64,000 nt of DNA from CAUZWH01 sp965224275 (GCA_965224275.1 CBDCYR010000012.1:434001-498000); one strand, 5' to 3'; counted from the first letter of the stretch, positions 1 to 8,416 are shown. Translations and numbers: made by a program. The notes: generated by a model not told the origin, from the letters alone.

Positions 1-345
1 CCCGCTGCCGCCGCCATCAATAACGGCTGTGTAGCCCGCGGCCAGGAGTCGCTGAGCGTTGATCACCGTTCGCAATGCTTTGAATTCGGGTGCGGCGTGG
101 ATATCAACGTCTTCTTCGGTGGGTGCGTTGCCGGCGACGAAATGGACGTGGCCTTCGATCAAACCCGGCATCACAAAGCGGTCGCGGTGATCGATGACCG
201 TGTCTGCGCCCGTGAGCGGCGGTGCCGCGTGCGTGTCGCCGGCAAATACGATCAAGCCGTCATCGCCAATGACAACGGTCTGATCGGTTGGCGCGGTGTC
301 GTCCAAGCCCGAAAACAACCGCCCGCAGCGAAGGTGCTTAGCCAT
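1..345 (-). CDS. Amidohydrolase family protein, N-terminal part
   Basis: Partial gene running off the left edge of the window; the visible 115 residues start at an ATG at 345. Translation shows the small beta-sandwich start of a metal-dependent amidohydrolase followed by VMPGLIEGHVHF, in which the HxH pair is the usual first metal-ligand motif, and then AGYTAVIDGGGSG. This arrangement is typical of imidazolonepropionase-like or adenine deaminase-like amidohydrolases that hydrolyse cyclic amides or related C-N bonds. The substrate cannot be told from this fragment. The remaining metal ligands and the catalytic Asp lie outside the window. Confidence 0.75.
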   Translation of the reverse strand, partial: MAKHLRCGRLFSGLDDTAPTDQTVVIGDDGLIVFAGDTHAAPPLTGADTVIDHRDRFVMPGLIEGHVHFVAGNAPTEEDVDIHAAPEFKALRTVINAQRLLAAGYTAVIDGGGSG

Positions 346-398
346 CTATTCCACTGGTTCCGTGCAATGCTAGGGCGCGCGAGCGGTATTGCGCAAGG

Positions 399-419
399 CT
401 AGTGGATGAAATCCACTAG
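399..419. repeat. Dispersed 21-bp intergenic palindrome, copy 1
   Basis: Two 9-bp arms, CTAGTGGAT and ATCCACTAG, flank GAA. The same palindrome occurs at 5599, 7272 and 62195 and in degenerate form at 59552, always in chromosomal DNA outside the mobile island. Here it lies between divergent genes with no T-run after it, so a terminator role is not obvious. Confidence 0.8.
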
Positions 420-542
420 CCCTGACCTTTTCCAATCTGGGCAATTTTGTGGCACGCGCTTTTTTGACCTTGCGTTTGGGTCCAACGCCACAAATATCTG
501 CTCGACGCAGCCAATAATTGAACCAGTAAGGATTCACCCGTA

Positions 543-965
543 ATGACCCGTGTTGTCCGCCCCGCCTCGATTGTCGCCGCCTGTGCCATTCTGATTTTGT
601 TCGCGACCGTCCCAGCCGCCTATGCCGAGGGGCCGGACCAACGAACGCGAGTGACATCGGAGCAGTATCAGCCGCCGGCGGAGCGCTATCAAATCGTGCG
701 GGCGACCGAACACCGGGTGTGGCGTCTCGATAAGACGAGCGGTGAAATCGCGATGTGTACGTTTCAGCGTGACCGAATGATGTGCGCCAACTCCACCGAC
801 GCCGTCGTTGCACCAAAGCGGAGCTACGAAGAACTCCAAGAAGAACGGGCCGCCAACAAAGCCAGGGATCGCGAAAGACAAATCGCGACACTTGACCGAA
901 TGTTGATGCTCTTTCGCGAACTCGTTACCTACTCAATCGAGCAGGAAAATGCCGTTGCTGAATAG
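543..965 (+). CDS. Small exported protein of unknown function
   Basis: 140 residues. The first 28 form a clear Sec signal peptide: RR-containing start, hydrophobic stretch ACAILILFATVPAAYA, and an AYA cleavage motif. The mature part is polar, with a short segment holding two cysteines (MCTFQRDRMMCAN) that could form a disulfide. It ends in an Arg/Glu-rich helical tail, EELQEERAANKARDRERQ. I do not recognise a family. It is probably periplasmic. It stands alone, with a palindrome upstream and a hairpin downstream. The ATG at 543 follows a weak upstream region without a clear Shine-Dalgarno. Confidence 0.65.
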   Translation: MTRVVRPASIVAACAILILFATVPAAYAEGPDQRTRVTSEQYQPPAERYQIVRATEHRVWRLDKTSGEIAMCTFQRDRMMCANSTDAVVAPKRSYEELQEERAANKARDRERQIATLDRMLMLFRELVTYSIEQENAVAE

Positions 966-1003
966 CTGGAACAAGACTCCATCGTCGTGAATGCGCAAAA
1001 AAG

Positions 1004-1023
1004 GGGCGTCCCGAAGGACGCCC
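1004..1023 (-). terminator. Rho-independent-type hairpin, reads as minus-strand terminator
   Basis: GGGCGTCC, CGAA loop, GGACGCCC. Six A residues precede it on the plus strand (997-1002), so on the minus strand the hairpin is followed by a U-run. It would end a transcript coming leftwards from the 1.03-1.26 kb region, where no convincing protein gene exists. Confidence 0.5.
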
Positions 1024-1332
1024 GCCACGACTACGAAACCAAACGGCTTTGGCCGCTCCGTCACTACCGCGTCGCAAACTGACCCACGAGGCCCGTGTGT
1101 AGCGGGTCGATGCCAGCGAACGGCGTAGCGCTATCAATTGCGCTGTATGGGCCAAGATTACTCCGGCTCACCCGCCGAGTCTCTCCCCCACAAGCGATAC
1201 CTCTAAAGGGGTGTAAAATGAGGTGTTGGTTCCATACGGTGTACTCCCTGCCGGCGCCCTTCTCGTGTGAATGAGGGCTTGGAACTGTGCTACCGTCAGA
1301 CGAAGCGCGGATTTTCGTCGGGGCAGGGCGCT
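1024..1332. other. Gene-free stretch, possible small RNA on the minus strand
   Basis: About 300 bases without a convincing reading frame. On the minus strand the stretch has several local stem-loops and ends at the terminator-like hairpin at 1004-1023, so a small structured RNA is possible. I could not match it to tmRNA, 6S or another known family by eye. The promoter of the cupin-amidohydrolase pair should also lie here. Confidence 0.25.
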
Positions 1333-1743
1333 ATGGCAGAGAAACGACCATTCGATCTCCACAACATCTACGTTCACATGCGCGGCGATAATCGATCGTC
1401 GACGGTCGCGGCGACGTCGGAATTCTGGCCTGACGTCATGTCCGGCAAGCGCACGTATGATGGGCGTATGCTGATGGCGTTTCATATGGCTGAAGACATG
1501 CCGCATTGGGAAATGCACCCGGCCGGCGAGGAGTTTATTTATCTAACCGCCGGTGCGATGACGGTGGTTCTTGACGAGGGCGAGGGGGAATACACGTGGT
1601 CGGTTCGCGCCGGCCAAGCCTGCCTGATCCCGTGCGGCGCTTGGCATCGTTTTACCGTTAGCGAGGCGGTTGATGTCGTCGCAATTACCGCCGGTGAGGG
1701 CACCCAGCATCGGGCCCATGATGGGAACGGGAACAACCAATGA
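1333..1743 (+). CDS. Cupin-domain protein
   Basis: 136 residues from the ATG at 1333; an upstream ATG at 1267 is possible but adds a Cys/Arg-rich leader with no cupin character. The cupin core is visible as MPHWEMHPAGEEFIYLTAG (first motif with the metal-ligand His and Glu) and AWHRF (second motif His). Such single-domain cupins act as small metalloenzymes or sugar/metabolite-binding proteins; the substrate is unknown. Its TGA overlaps the ATG of the downstream D-aminoacylase-type amidohydrolase (ATGA at 1740), so the two are translationally coupled and probably work on the same compound class. Confidence 0.75.
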   Translation: MAEKRPFDLHNIYVHMRGDNRSSTVAATSEFWPDVMSGKRTYDGRMLMAFHMAEDMPHWEMHPAGEEFIYLTAGAMTVVLDEGEGEYTWSVRAGQACLIPCGAWHRFTVSEAVDVVAITAGEGTQHRAHDGNGNNQ

Positions 1744-3413
1744 CGTTTGATCTGAAAATAATCAATGGAACCATCGTCGACGGCACCGGTGCGCCGCGCT
1801 ACGTCGGCGATATCGGGGTCAAGGACGGTTTGTTGGTGGCAGTCGGCCACGCCGACGGCGATGCCGATCAAACCATCGACGCGTCGGGTCGGGTGGTTGC
1901 GCCGGGTTTTGTCGACATACACACCCATTATGACGCCCAGGTCGTGTGGGACCCGTCGCTGTCGATCTCGCCTTGGCACGGCGTCACATCGGTGGTGATG
2001 GGCAATTGCGGATTCTCGATTGCGCCGACCAAGCAGCATCAGCGCGACCTCATTTTGCGCACCCTCGAGCACGTCGAGGGCATGAGCCTCGACGCTTTGC
2101 GAACCGGCGTTGGCGACGATTTCCCCCTCCATTCATTCGCCGACTACCTCGACGCCATCGAGACGCGCGGAACCCTCATCAACGTCGGTTTCTATGTCGG
2201 CCATACGCCTGTACGCCTGTTTGTGATGGGCGAAGAGGCGGTCCAGCGTGCGGCCACCGAAGACGAGATTGCCCAGATGTGCCGGCTCGTTCGCGAAGCA
2301 CGTGAGGCCGGCGCGATGGGCTTTACGACATCGCTGTCGCGCACCCAGCACGCCTATGACGGGCATCCGATCCCCAGCCGTCTTTCAACATTCGACGAGA
2401 TCGACGCGCTATTCGGAGCGCTCGCCGAGGGCGGCGGCGGGTGCTCACAGGCATCCATCGGCACCTTGGAGTGGCTCGCTGAATTCGCCGAAATCGCCAA
2501 GCGTCACGACGTCACGTTCAGCTGGACAGCCCTGCTTTCCGATGTCGCCGGCCCGGGTTCACACCGCCCTCTTATAGAGCAGGCGCACCAACTCCAGGCC
2601 GATGACTACCCCGTTGTGCCGCAGACGTCGCCGCTCGCCCAGGAGTTTGAGTTTACGTTTGCTTATCCGCTGCCGTGGGAGCGCTGCGATTGGATCAAAC
2701 CGCTGTTGAAAGCCGATGCCGACGAGCGGCAGGCTCTGTGGCGCGACACAAACTTCGTTAAAAGCTTCCGCGAGGAAAAATTGAGCGGCTTCGACGCGTC
2801 GTTGATCGGTTGGGAACAGCGCACCGTTATCGCGTACGCGCCCCACGATGAAGCCTTGAACGAGCGCAATCTTGTCGACGTCGCCAATGAACGCGGCGTC
2901 AATCCATTCGATCTAGCGGTCGACCTCAGCGTCGAAAGCGAACTTGGCACCCGCTTCCGGCTGCCGGTGCTCAATTTTAGAGAAGACGAAATCGCTGAGA
3001 TCTTGCGTGATCCGGTCGGCGTAATCGCATTCTCCGATGCCGGGGCGCATGCGAGCCAGTTGTGCAATGTGCACTACACCACGCATCTACTCGCGCATTG
3101 GGTTCGCGATACCGGCACGCTCACGCTCGAACAGGGCGTTCACGCACTCACGGGAAAACCCGCCGACGTGGTTGGGCTCAGCGAGCGTGGCCGGCTCGCC
3201 ACAGGGCTCGCGGCCGACATCGTGATCTTTGATGCCGATACCATCAAGGCAACGCCGCTGCGGCGCGTGCACGATTTGCCGGCTGGCGCCGATCGCATGA
3301 TCTGCGAGGCCCCAGGGCTGGAAACGGTGATCGTCAACGGGACCGTCATCCGCCACGACGGCACCGATGTTGCCGGAGATGCGCTGCCCGGCCAGATGCT
3401 GCGGCGACGCTAA
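1740..3413 (+). CDS. N-acyl-D-amino-acid deacylase family amidohydrolase
   Basis: 557 residues, the usual length for this family. It opens with a composite-domain strand pair (IINGTIVDGTGAPRYVGDIGVKDG) and the metal motif VDIHTHYDAQ at about residue 58, followed by WDPSLSISPWHGVTSVVMGNCGF, a signature of D-aminoacylases and related DAAs. Late in the protein IAFSDAGAHASQ supplies the catalytic Asp region. The family removes acyl groups from N-acyl-D-amino acids in the cytoplasm using one or two zinc ions; substrate scope is wide, so the exact compound is not known. It is coupled to the cupin by an ATGA overlap. Its 3' end overlaps the convergent GNAT gene by 68 bases. Confidence 0.85.
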   Translation: MTFDLKIINGTIVDGTGAPRYVGDIGVKDGLLVAVGHADGDADQTIDASGRVVAPGFVDIHTHYDAQVVWDPSLSISPWHGVTSVVMGNCGFSIAPTKQHQRDLILRTLEHVEGMSLDALRTGVGDDFPLHSFADYLDAIETRGTLINVGFYVGHTPVRLFVMGEEAVQRAATEDEIAQMCRLVREAREAGAMGFTTSLSRTQHAYDGHPIPSRLSTFDEIDALFGALAEGGGGCSQASIGTLEWLAEFAEIAKRHDVTFSWTALLSDVAGPGSHRPLIEQAHQLQADDYPVVPQTSPLAQEFEFTFAYPLPWERCDWIKPLLKADADERQALWRDTNFVKSFREEKLSGFDASLIGWEQRTVIAYAPHDEALNERNLVDVANERGVNPFDLAVDLSVESELGTRFRLPVLNFREDEIAEILRDPVGVIAFSDAGAHASQLCNVHYTTHLLAHWVRDTGTLTLEQGVHALTGKPADVVGLSERGRLATGLAADIVIFDADTIKATPLRRVHDLPAGADRMICEAPGLETVIVNGTVIRHDGTDVAGDALPGQMLRRR

Positions 3414-3918
3414 TTGCTAAAAAGCCTATGTGGGTCGTCGGTGCATTGTTAGCGCTGGAATCCGGACCGCCGCCGTTGTTGTGAACTGTTCGCCGCGTTA
3501 GGCGGTATCCCAACTGCTCGTAAAAACGGCGCCCGGTAAGCGTGCTGTCAACGCGAATGATGCGGCGGCGCATCGTGCTCGCGTCATCGTCGCAAGCTTG
3601 GTGCAACGCCCGCCCGATGCCTTTGCCGTTGTGGTTGGGGTCGACGTAGAGCGAGCAAAGCTCGATGTCCCTCCACGAGGCAAAGCCGACGACAACGTCG
3701 TCGAGGGTGGCAACAAACATACGCTCGCCACGGGTTTCGACCATCTTGACGTAGCCCGCCGGCGTGCGCCCGGCCAGCCACCCCTCAATCTGTTGGTCCG
3801 AATAGTCCTTCGCGCAAAGTTCGCGCAAGCAAGCTGTGTGCAGCTCTTGCATCCGCTCAGTGTCGCTCTCGCGCATCGGTCTGATAACGAGGGCGGGTTC
3901 GGTATCGGGCGCACTCAT
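3346..3918 (-). CDS. GNAT family N-acetyltransferase
   Basis: 190 residues. The N-terminal part reads VIRPMRESDTERMQEL, then VGFASWRDIELCSLYVDPNHNGKGIGRAL. The last segment is GNAT motif A, with the acetyl-CoA pyrophosphate loop NGKGIG. RRFYEQLGYR is the conserved late strand-helix. The core ends near residue 145; the 45-residue tail is of lower complexity and overlaps the convergent amidohydrolase, so the stop codon may have been acquired by extension. The acceptor substrate is unknown. It overlaps the upstream EamA gene by 4 bases (ATGA), so both are probably one transcript. Confidence 0.8.
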   Translation of the reverse strand: MSAPDTEPALVIRPMRESDTERMQELHTACLRELCAKDYSDQQIEGWLAGRTPAGYVKMVETRGERMFVATLDDVVVGFASWRDIELCSLYVDPNHNGKGIGRALHQACDDDASTMRRRIIRVDSTLTGRRFYEQLGYRLTRRTVHNNGGGPDSSANNAPTTHIGFLAISVAAASGRAAHLRQHRCRRGG

Positions 3919-4826
3919 CGGTGTGCCTTGCGCTCCCGCGCCAGCCGAGTCTCGCGACGCAGGATGTAAAGACCGCTACCGACGATGATTGTTGCGCCGG
4001 TCACCGTCCAGGCATCCGGGAGGTCGCCCCAAATGACGTAGCCGAACAGTACCGCCCACACGAGAGAGGTATAGCGAAACGGTGATACCACCGACGCCTC
4101 GGCATAGCGAAACGCTTCGATGTGCAGAAATTGAGCGATCGTGAACATCGCGCCCGCGACGGCCAGCGGGACCAGCGTCTCGAACGCAATCGGCTTCCAC
4201 GCGACGAACGGGGCCGTCGTCGCGCCGAGCACGGCTTCCGCCAGGGTCGTGTAGAACAGCATGCTGATCGAGGTTTCGGTTAGATTGATCTGCCGCGTGA
4301 TCAGGTCGCGCAGCGCCCCCATCGTTGATGCGCCGAGCGGCAGCAGCGCAATCCAATAAAGCCCGGTCGGAGTGGGCCGCAACAGAACGACAACGCCGAC
4401 AAAGCCGACGATAACGGCCGTCCACCGGCGCCAACCGACATGTTCCCCGAGCAACCATGGCGACAGTGCCGTCACGACGATGACCGAAATGAACGTCATC
4501 GTCGTGATGTCGGCGAGCGGCATCGCGCCGATCGCACTGAAGTAGATCAGGGTGGCGACCGACATCAGCGCCGCGCGCAGTACCTGGCCCCTCACGTTGT
4601 AAACCCGCAACTGGTGCCACGATCCACGCACCGCGACGTAAGCCAACAGCGTCAGTACCGCGAAGCCGCTGCGTAGAAAAACGATCTCACCTACCGGTAA
4701 CGCGTCGGTCGACCATTTGACGGCAACATCGTTGATCAGCACGAAGGAACTGCCGCCGACGAGGCAGGCGATTCCGAGGCCTGGCGCGTCAACCCGGCGG
4801 GAGGGAGGGGAACTTGGGTGCGTCAT
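3915..4826 (-). CDS. EamA/RhaT-type drug-metabolite transporter (DMT superfamily)
   Basis: 303 residues with about ten hydrophobic segments in two similar halves, the EamA architecture. The first half includes GIACLVGGSSFVLINDVAVKW and later IGAMPLADITTMTFISVIVVTALSPWLLGE, a highly typical EamA helix 3-4 stretch. The second half repeats it with ASVVSPFRYTSLVWAVLFGYVIWGD. It sits in the inner membrane and exports or imports small metabolites; the substrate cannot be inferred. It is followed by the GNAT gene with an ATGA overlap, an arrangement often seen for amino-acid or antimicrobial efflux with acetylation. Confidence 0.88.
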   Translation of the reverse strand: MTHPSSPPSRRVDAPGLGIACLVGGSSFVLINDVAVKWSTDALPVGEIVFLRSGFAVLTLLAYVAVRGSWHQLRVYNVRGQVLRAALMSVATLIYFSAIGAMPLADITTMTFISVIVVTALSPWLLGEHVGWRRWTAVIVGFVGVVVLLRPTPTGLYWIALLPLGASTMGALRDLITRQINLTETSISMLFYTTLAEAVLGATTAPFVAWKPIAFETLVPLAVAGAMFTIAQFLHIEAFRYAEASVVSPFRYTSLVWAVLFGYVIWGDLPDAWTVTGATIIVGSGLYILRRETRLARERKAHR

Positions 4827-4996
4827 GTGGAGAAAATGGGCGGGTGACTTTATTGCGCGACCGGCTTGCTCGCCAACATTTCATTGCGCATGGTGCCACG
4901 GTCACCAGCATATCATTGCGTTCTTTTACTCAAGCTATTGAAAACATTGAAAATATTTCATGGCGTCGCCACTTACTATTATGAAGGAGTATGACG

Positions 4997-5602
4997 ATGA
5001 CGGCGATGGCGACAGCCGAGACGTTCGAATCCAACCATGGCGATGACGAGATCTGGCGCCATTGGAATCCGACGCTCGATAACGATCATCAGATGCTTGG
5101 TGCGGTGTATGAATCGTTGCCGGGTTTTCCACCCGAGGCAATTCATCCGCTGGTTTGCCTGTTCGAGAATCCGCAGTCGCCGCTCGCATTTCCCGGTGCG
5201 GCCAGCCTGCGCCGACATGATTGCCTGCATATCCTGTTGGGACGCGGGCTACTCGGGCAGGACGAGGCGTTCGTGATCGGGTTCACCATGGGCACCACTG
5301 ACATTTCCTCGCCTCAGGTGTGGGCCTTCAAGAAAATCGCCCGGCATGTCTATCCCGATATCTACCGTATGTCCGATGGCGATCTCATCGCTTACGATCT
5401 TGGCTTCGGCTACGGGTCACGACATGGCCGACGCGACATCGCCGAGTTCCCATTTGGCCAGAACTTCGATCGCCCGCTCGGTGAGCTGCGCCGCGAGCTG
5501 GGAATCAACAAACGCAACCTGCGGGCGACCTACCGGCTCGAGCAGATCCTGCTTCCCGATTCAGCCGCGAGTCGCCGCCTGCCCGTAGAACGCGGCGCCT
5601 AG
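4997..5602 (+). CDS. Coq4-like protein
   Basis: 201 residues. The decisive feature is the metal motif HDCLHILLGRGLLGQDE: HDxxH followed by 11 residues and Glu, the Coq4 signature. Coq4 organises the ubiquinone biosynthesis complex in eukaryotes and in alphaproteobacteria has been linked to oxidative decarboxylation of the quinone ring. This is a divergent stand-alone homologue, so its role in quinone metabolism is inference. Three ATGs lie close together (4991, 4997, 5006); AAGGAG at 4984-4989 is only one base from the first but 7 bases from the ATG at 4997, which I prefer. The TAG stop lies inside the 5599-5619 palindrome. Confidence 0.7.
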   Translation: MTAMATAETFESNHGDDEIWRHWNPTLDNDHQMLGAVYESLPGFPPEAIHPLVCLFENPQSPLAFPGAASLRRHDCLHILLGRGLLGQDEAFVIGFTMGTTDISSPQVWAFKKIARHVYPDIYRMSDGDLIAYDLGFGYGSRHGRRDIAEFPFGQNFDRPLGELRRELGINKRNLRATYRLEQILLPDSAASRRLPVERGA

Positions 5603-5619
5603 TGGATTTCATCCACTAG
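5599..5619. repeat. Dispersed 21-bp palindrome, copy 2
   Basis: Arms CTAGTGGAT and ATCCACTAG around TTC. The TAG stop codon of the Coq4-like gene (5600-5602) is part of the left arm. Same repeat as at 399, 7272 and 62195. Confidence 0.85.
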
Positions 5620-5775
5620 CACGCGTCCAACACCAGCCGTGGGATTACCAGGCGAGCGACTGCTTCCCAGCCTTGGCGCAAACCAAAACCATCCAACGCG
5701 CGGTCGCGCGGGTGGGCAGAGCACGCTAACGTGCAGCGGCGTCGCGTCGCGCGAGATACCAGGGAGGAACAAACG

Positions 5776-6519
5776 ATGCAGCGTTTCGACGGCAAAGTCG
5801 CGTTTGTCACAGGCGCGGGCAGCGGCATCGGTCTCGCGGCGGCCCAGCGGATGGCAGCCGAAGGTGGGCAGGTCGTGTGCGGTGTTCAGACCGAGGCCCA
5901 ACTCGTAGAAACCGGCGACCTCGAGAGCGTCATTATCGACGTCGCCGACGAGGACAGCTGGATCTCGACGATCGCAGCGGTGGTGAAATCGCATGGCGGC
6001 ATTGATGTGTTGGTTTGCTGTGCCGGAATCCTTCGCAAAGGCAATGCCGAGGAGACCAGCCTCGAGCTTTGGAACGAAGTGTTGTCGGTGAACTTGAACG
6101 GTGTGTTCCTGGGTGCGCGTCATGTCGTGCCGATCATGCGCGCGCGCGGCGGCGGTGCGATCGTAAATATCTCGTCGCTCAATGGCATTCGCGGAACGCC
6201 CGGCGCACTGGCCTATGCCGCGTCGAAAGGTGGCGTGGTCGCGGTGACCATGTCGATGGCACTCGACTATGCCGCCGAGAACATCCGTGTGAACTGCATC
6301 TGCCCGGGTTCGGTGCATACGCCCATGGTCCAAGCGGTTTACGCCGAAACGCCCGATCCGGAAGCAGCGCGCCAGGCTCGGGTTGCCATGCACCCGCTGG
6401 GGCGCGATGGTGAGCCCGACGATATTGCCGCCGCGATTGCATTTCTCGCCTCCGACGACGCCAGCTTCATGACCGGCCAGGCGATCGCCGTCGACGGTGG
6501 CCGTAGCGCGGTCGGATAA
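5776..6519 (+). CDS. SDR family oxidoreductase
   Basis: 247 residues. Classical short-chain dehydrogenase: TGAGSGIG cofactor-binding loop near residue 12, CCAG in place of the usual NNAG at about residue 82, catalytic Ser in NISSLNG and YAASKGG with the Tyr/Lys pair. It ends in ASFMTGQAIAVDGG, the usual SDR C-terminus. It should oxidise or reduce a secondary alcohol/ketone with NAD(P). The ATG at 5776 has GGGAGGA eight bases upstream. The next gene is a close paralogue 8 bases downstream in the same direction, so they form an operon and probably arose by tandem duplication. Confidence 0.88.
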   Translation: MQRFDGKVAFVTGAGSGIGLAAAQRMAAEGGQVVCGVQTEAQLVETGDLESVIIDVADEDSWISTIAAVVKSHGGIDVLVCCAGILRKGNAEETSLELWNEVLSVNLNGVFLGARHVVPIMRARGGGAIVNISSLNGIRGTPGALAYAASKGGVVAVTMSMALDYAAENIRVNCICPGSVHTPMVQAVYAETPDPEAARQARVAMHPLGRDGEPDDIAAAIAFLASDDASFMTGQAIAVDGGRSAVG

Positions 6520-6527
6520 GCGGCCCC

Positions 6528-7268
6528 ATGCGATTTCGTGATCAGGTCGCCTTGGTTAGCGGCGCCGGTAGCGGTATCGGGCTGGCCACGGCCAAACGTA
6601 TTCAAGCCGAGGGCGGTTCGGTGGTGTGCGGCCTTGAGAAAATCGCTCAGGTCAAATCGCTCGACGGCCTCGACCATGTCGTTCTCGACGTACGCGAGCC
6701 GGAAAGCTGGCGGGCCGCGATTGGTCAGGTCGTCGACAACTATTGCGGTCTTGATATCCTGGTCAACAATGCCGCGATCCGGCGGCCCGGCAATGCCGAG
6801 CAGATCGATCGTCCCGCATGGGACGAAACCATCGCGGTCAACCTCACCGGTACCTTCCTCGGATGTCGCGAGGCGGTGCCCATGATGCGGCAACGCGGCG
6901 GCGGTGCGATCGTCAATGTCGCCTCGTTCAACGGTGTTCGCGCGGTGTCAGGTGTGATCGCTTATTCGGCATCGAAAGGGGGTGTCGTGGCGATGACGAT
7001 GTCGCTGGCCTTGGACCATGCCGCCGACAACATCCGCGTCAATTGCGTGTGTCCGGGCGTGGTGGACACGCCGATGTCACGGCGTGCTTTCGACCATTTA
7101 CCCAATCCCGGCGCGGCGCATCAAGCTACGGTCGCCAAGCATCCGCTGGGCCGAATCGCGGAACCGCCGGAAGTCGCGAGCGTCATCGCCCACTTAGCAA
7201 GTTCCGATGCGAGCTTTATGACCGGTCAAGCGGTCGCGGTCGATGGCGGCCGAACGGCCACGGGGTGA
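6528..7268 (+). CDS. SDR family oxidoreductase, tandem paralogue
   Basis: 246 residues and similar along its whole length to the SDR just upstream. Motifs: SGAGSGIG cofactor loop, VNNAAIRRPGNAEQ, ASFNG (Ser region is VASFNG), YSASKGG with catalytic Tyr/Lys, and the ASFMTGQAVAVDGG ending. Short-chain dehydrogenases of this type act on alcohols or ketones with NAD(P)H in the cytoplasm; the substrate is not predictable. Only 8 bases separate it from the first SDR. Immediately downstream is the palindrome at 7272, which also carries the stop codon of the convergent HlyD remnant. Confidence 0.88.
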   Translation: MRFRDQVALVSGAGSGIGLATAKRIQAEGGSVVCGLEKIAQVKSLDGLDHVVLDVREPESWRAAIGQVVDNYCGLDILVNNAAIRRPGNAEQIDRPAWDETIAVNLTGTFLGCREAVPMMRQRGGGAIVNVASFNGVRAVSGVIAYSASKGGVVAMTMSLALDHAADNIRVNCVCPGVVDTPMSRRAFDHLPNPGAAHQATVAKHPLGRIAEPPEVASVIAHLASSDASFMTGQAVAVDGGRTATG

Positions 7269-7271
7269 TAC

Positions 7272-7292
7272 CTAGTGGATTCCATCCACTAG
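7272..7292. repeat. Dispersed 21-bp palindrome, copy 3
   Basis: Arms CTAGTGGAT and ATCCACTAG around TCC. It lies between convergent genes; the TAG stop of the minus-strand HlyD fragment (7290-7292) is within the right arm. Confidence 0.85.
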
Positions 7293-7562
7293 CGTTCCCG
7301 CATGGCCCGTTCGCGGGCCCGCAATATCGGCTTGAGGATGTAGTCGAGCACCGTTTTCTTGCCGGTGAGGATGTCGACCTGGGCCACCATGCCGGGGATG
7401 ATCGGCAGCGGATTCTCGGTATTGCCGAGATGACTGCGATCGGTGCGCACCCGAATCTGGTAGAGGCTCTCGCCCTGCTCGTCGATGATCGTGTCGGCGC
7501 TGATGTGTTCGAGTTCGGCTTCCAGCGAACCGTATTGCGCAAAATCATAGGCTGTAATTTTT
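7290..7562 (-). pseudogene. HlyD-type secretion adaptor, C-terminal remnant
   Basis: Translating the minus strand from 7561 gives KITAYDFAQYGSLEAELEHI, then IPGMVAQVDILTGKKTVLDY and ILKPILRARERAMRER stop. This is the C-terminal 90 residues of a type I secretion membrane-fusion protein (HlyD/PrtE family), the periplasmic adaptor that links an ABC exporter to TolC. The N-terminal three quarters are missing: the frame breaks exactly where the IS1595 element begins (GGGAACTATAT at 7563), and the lost part is not found on the other side of that IS. The fragment can no longer make an adaptor. A TolC-type gene, also broken, lies at 55.5 kb. Confidence 0.75.
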
Positions 7563-8315
7563 GGGAACTATATCGGAAAGTGCCGAAACAACCTTGATTA
7601 AATCCGCCTCCGGCACTATATTATGAGAATAAGGAGGCGGGGATATGGCACAGCAAGCACCAGGAAAAGCGCACCGCAAGGGGATCACCTTGGCAGAACT
7701 TATCCACAGGTTTCCTGACGACGCGACGGCGGAGAAATGGTTTGCCGAACAGCGGTGGCCGGAAGGTCCGCATTGCCCCTATTGCGGATCGACCAACGTC
7801 CAGTCTGGCGCGAAGCACAAGACGATGCCCTACCGCTGCCGCGAGAAAGAATGCGCCAAGCGTTTCAGCGTCCGAACCAAGACGCCCATGGAATCATCAA
7901 AACTTGGATTTCAGGTATGGGCGATCGCGCTCTATCAGGTGACGACCAATCTCAAAGGCGTGTCGAGCATGAAGCTCCACCGCGACCTCGGGATTACACA
8001 ACGGTCGGCATGGTTCTTGGCTCACCGGCTCCGGGAAGCATGGAAGGATCACGAACCACAGTTCGCTGGCCCCGTTGAGGTGGACGAAACCTTCATCGGC
8101 GGCAAGGAGAAGAACAAGCACGCTCACAAGAAGCTCAAAGCGGGCCGTGGCGCGGTAGGCAAGGCTATCGTGGTTGGCGCCAAGGATCGCGAGACGAACC
8201 GCGTGAGTGCCGCCGTTGTGGGCAACACGGATGCCGAGACGTTACAGGGTTTCGTCGGCGATCATGCAGCGAAAGGCGCGACGGTCTACACCGACGACCA
8301 CGGCGGATATCAGGG
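7563..8315 (+). mobile_element. IS1595-family insertion sequence, right end lost
   Basis: The left end starts GGGAACTATATCGGAAAGTG, similar to the ends of the IS1595-type elements at 42967 (GGGAATTATGTAG) and at the right window edge (GGGGATTATATACGAAAGTG). The element stops inside its transposase gene at 8315, where a 50-bp perfect hairpin begins; the right end is gone. It interrupts and truncates the HlyD gene. Confidence 0.75.
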
Positions 8316-8361
8316 AATCTTAAGGCTTAGGCAGATTCTGCCGAATCTGCCTAAGCCTTAA
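7645..8361 (+). pseudogene. IS1595-family transposase, C-terminally truncated
   Basis: The reading frame gives 238 residues; the family is normally about 300-330. An N-terminal zinc ribbon (CPYCGSTNVQ... YRCREKEC) is followed by the DDE domain: VDETFIGGKEKNKH supplies the first Asp and VYTDDHGGY the second. The third acidic residue region (NGMESFW in the full-length relative at 44.6 kb) is missing because the frame runs into the hairpin at 8316 and ends in a foreign tail, LRLRQILPNLPKP. The protein cannot be an active transposase. A good Shine-Dalgarno (AAGGAGG) precedes the ATG. Confidence 0.85.
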
Positions 8362-8365
8362 GATT
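8316..8365. repeat. Perfect 50-bp hairpin, orphan IS91-type end
   Basis: Two exactly complementary 23-base arms (AATCTTAAGGCTTAGGCAGA and 3 more bases) with a TGCC loop. The right half and loop are identical to the terminal hairpins of the two IS91-type elements at 12138 and 33110, but no IS91 genes are attached here. It forms the truncation point of the IS1595 transposase and probably marks an IS91-type one-ended event. Confidence 0.8.
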
Positions 8366-8416
8366 TAGCGGACCAGACCTGTTTACCGGATAAGTAATTC
8401 CGGCTAAGGAACGTTC

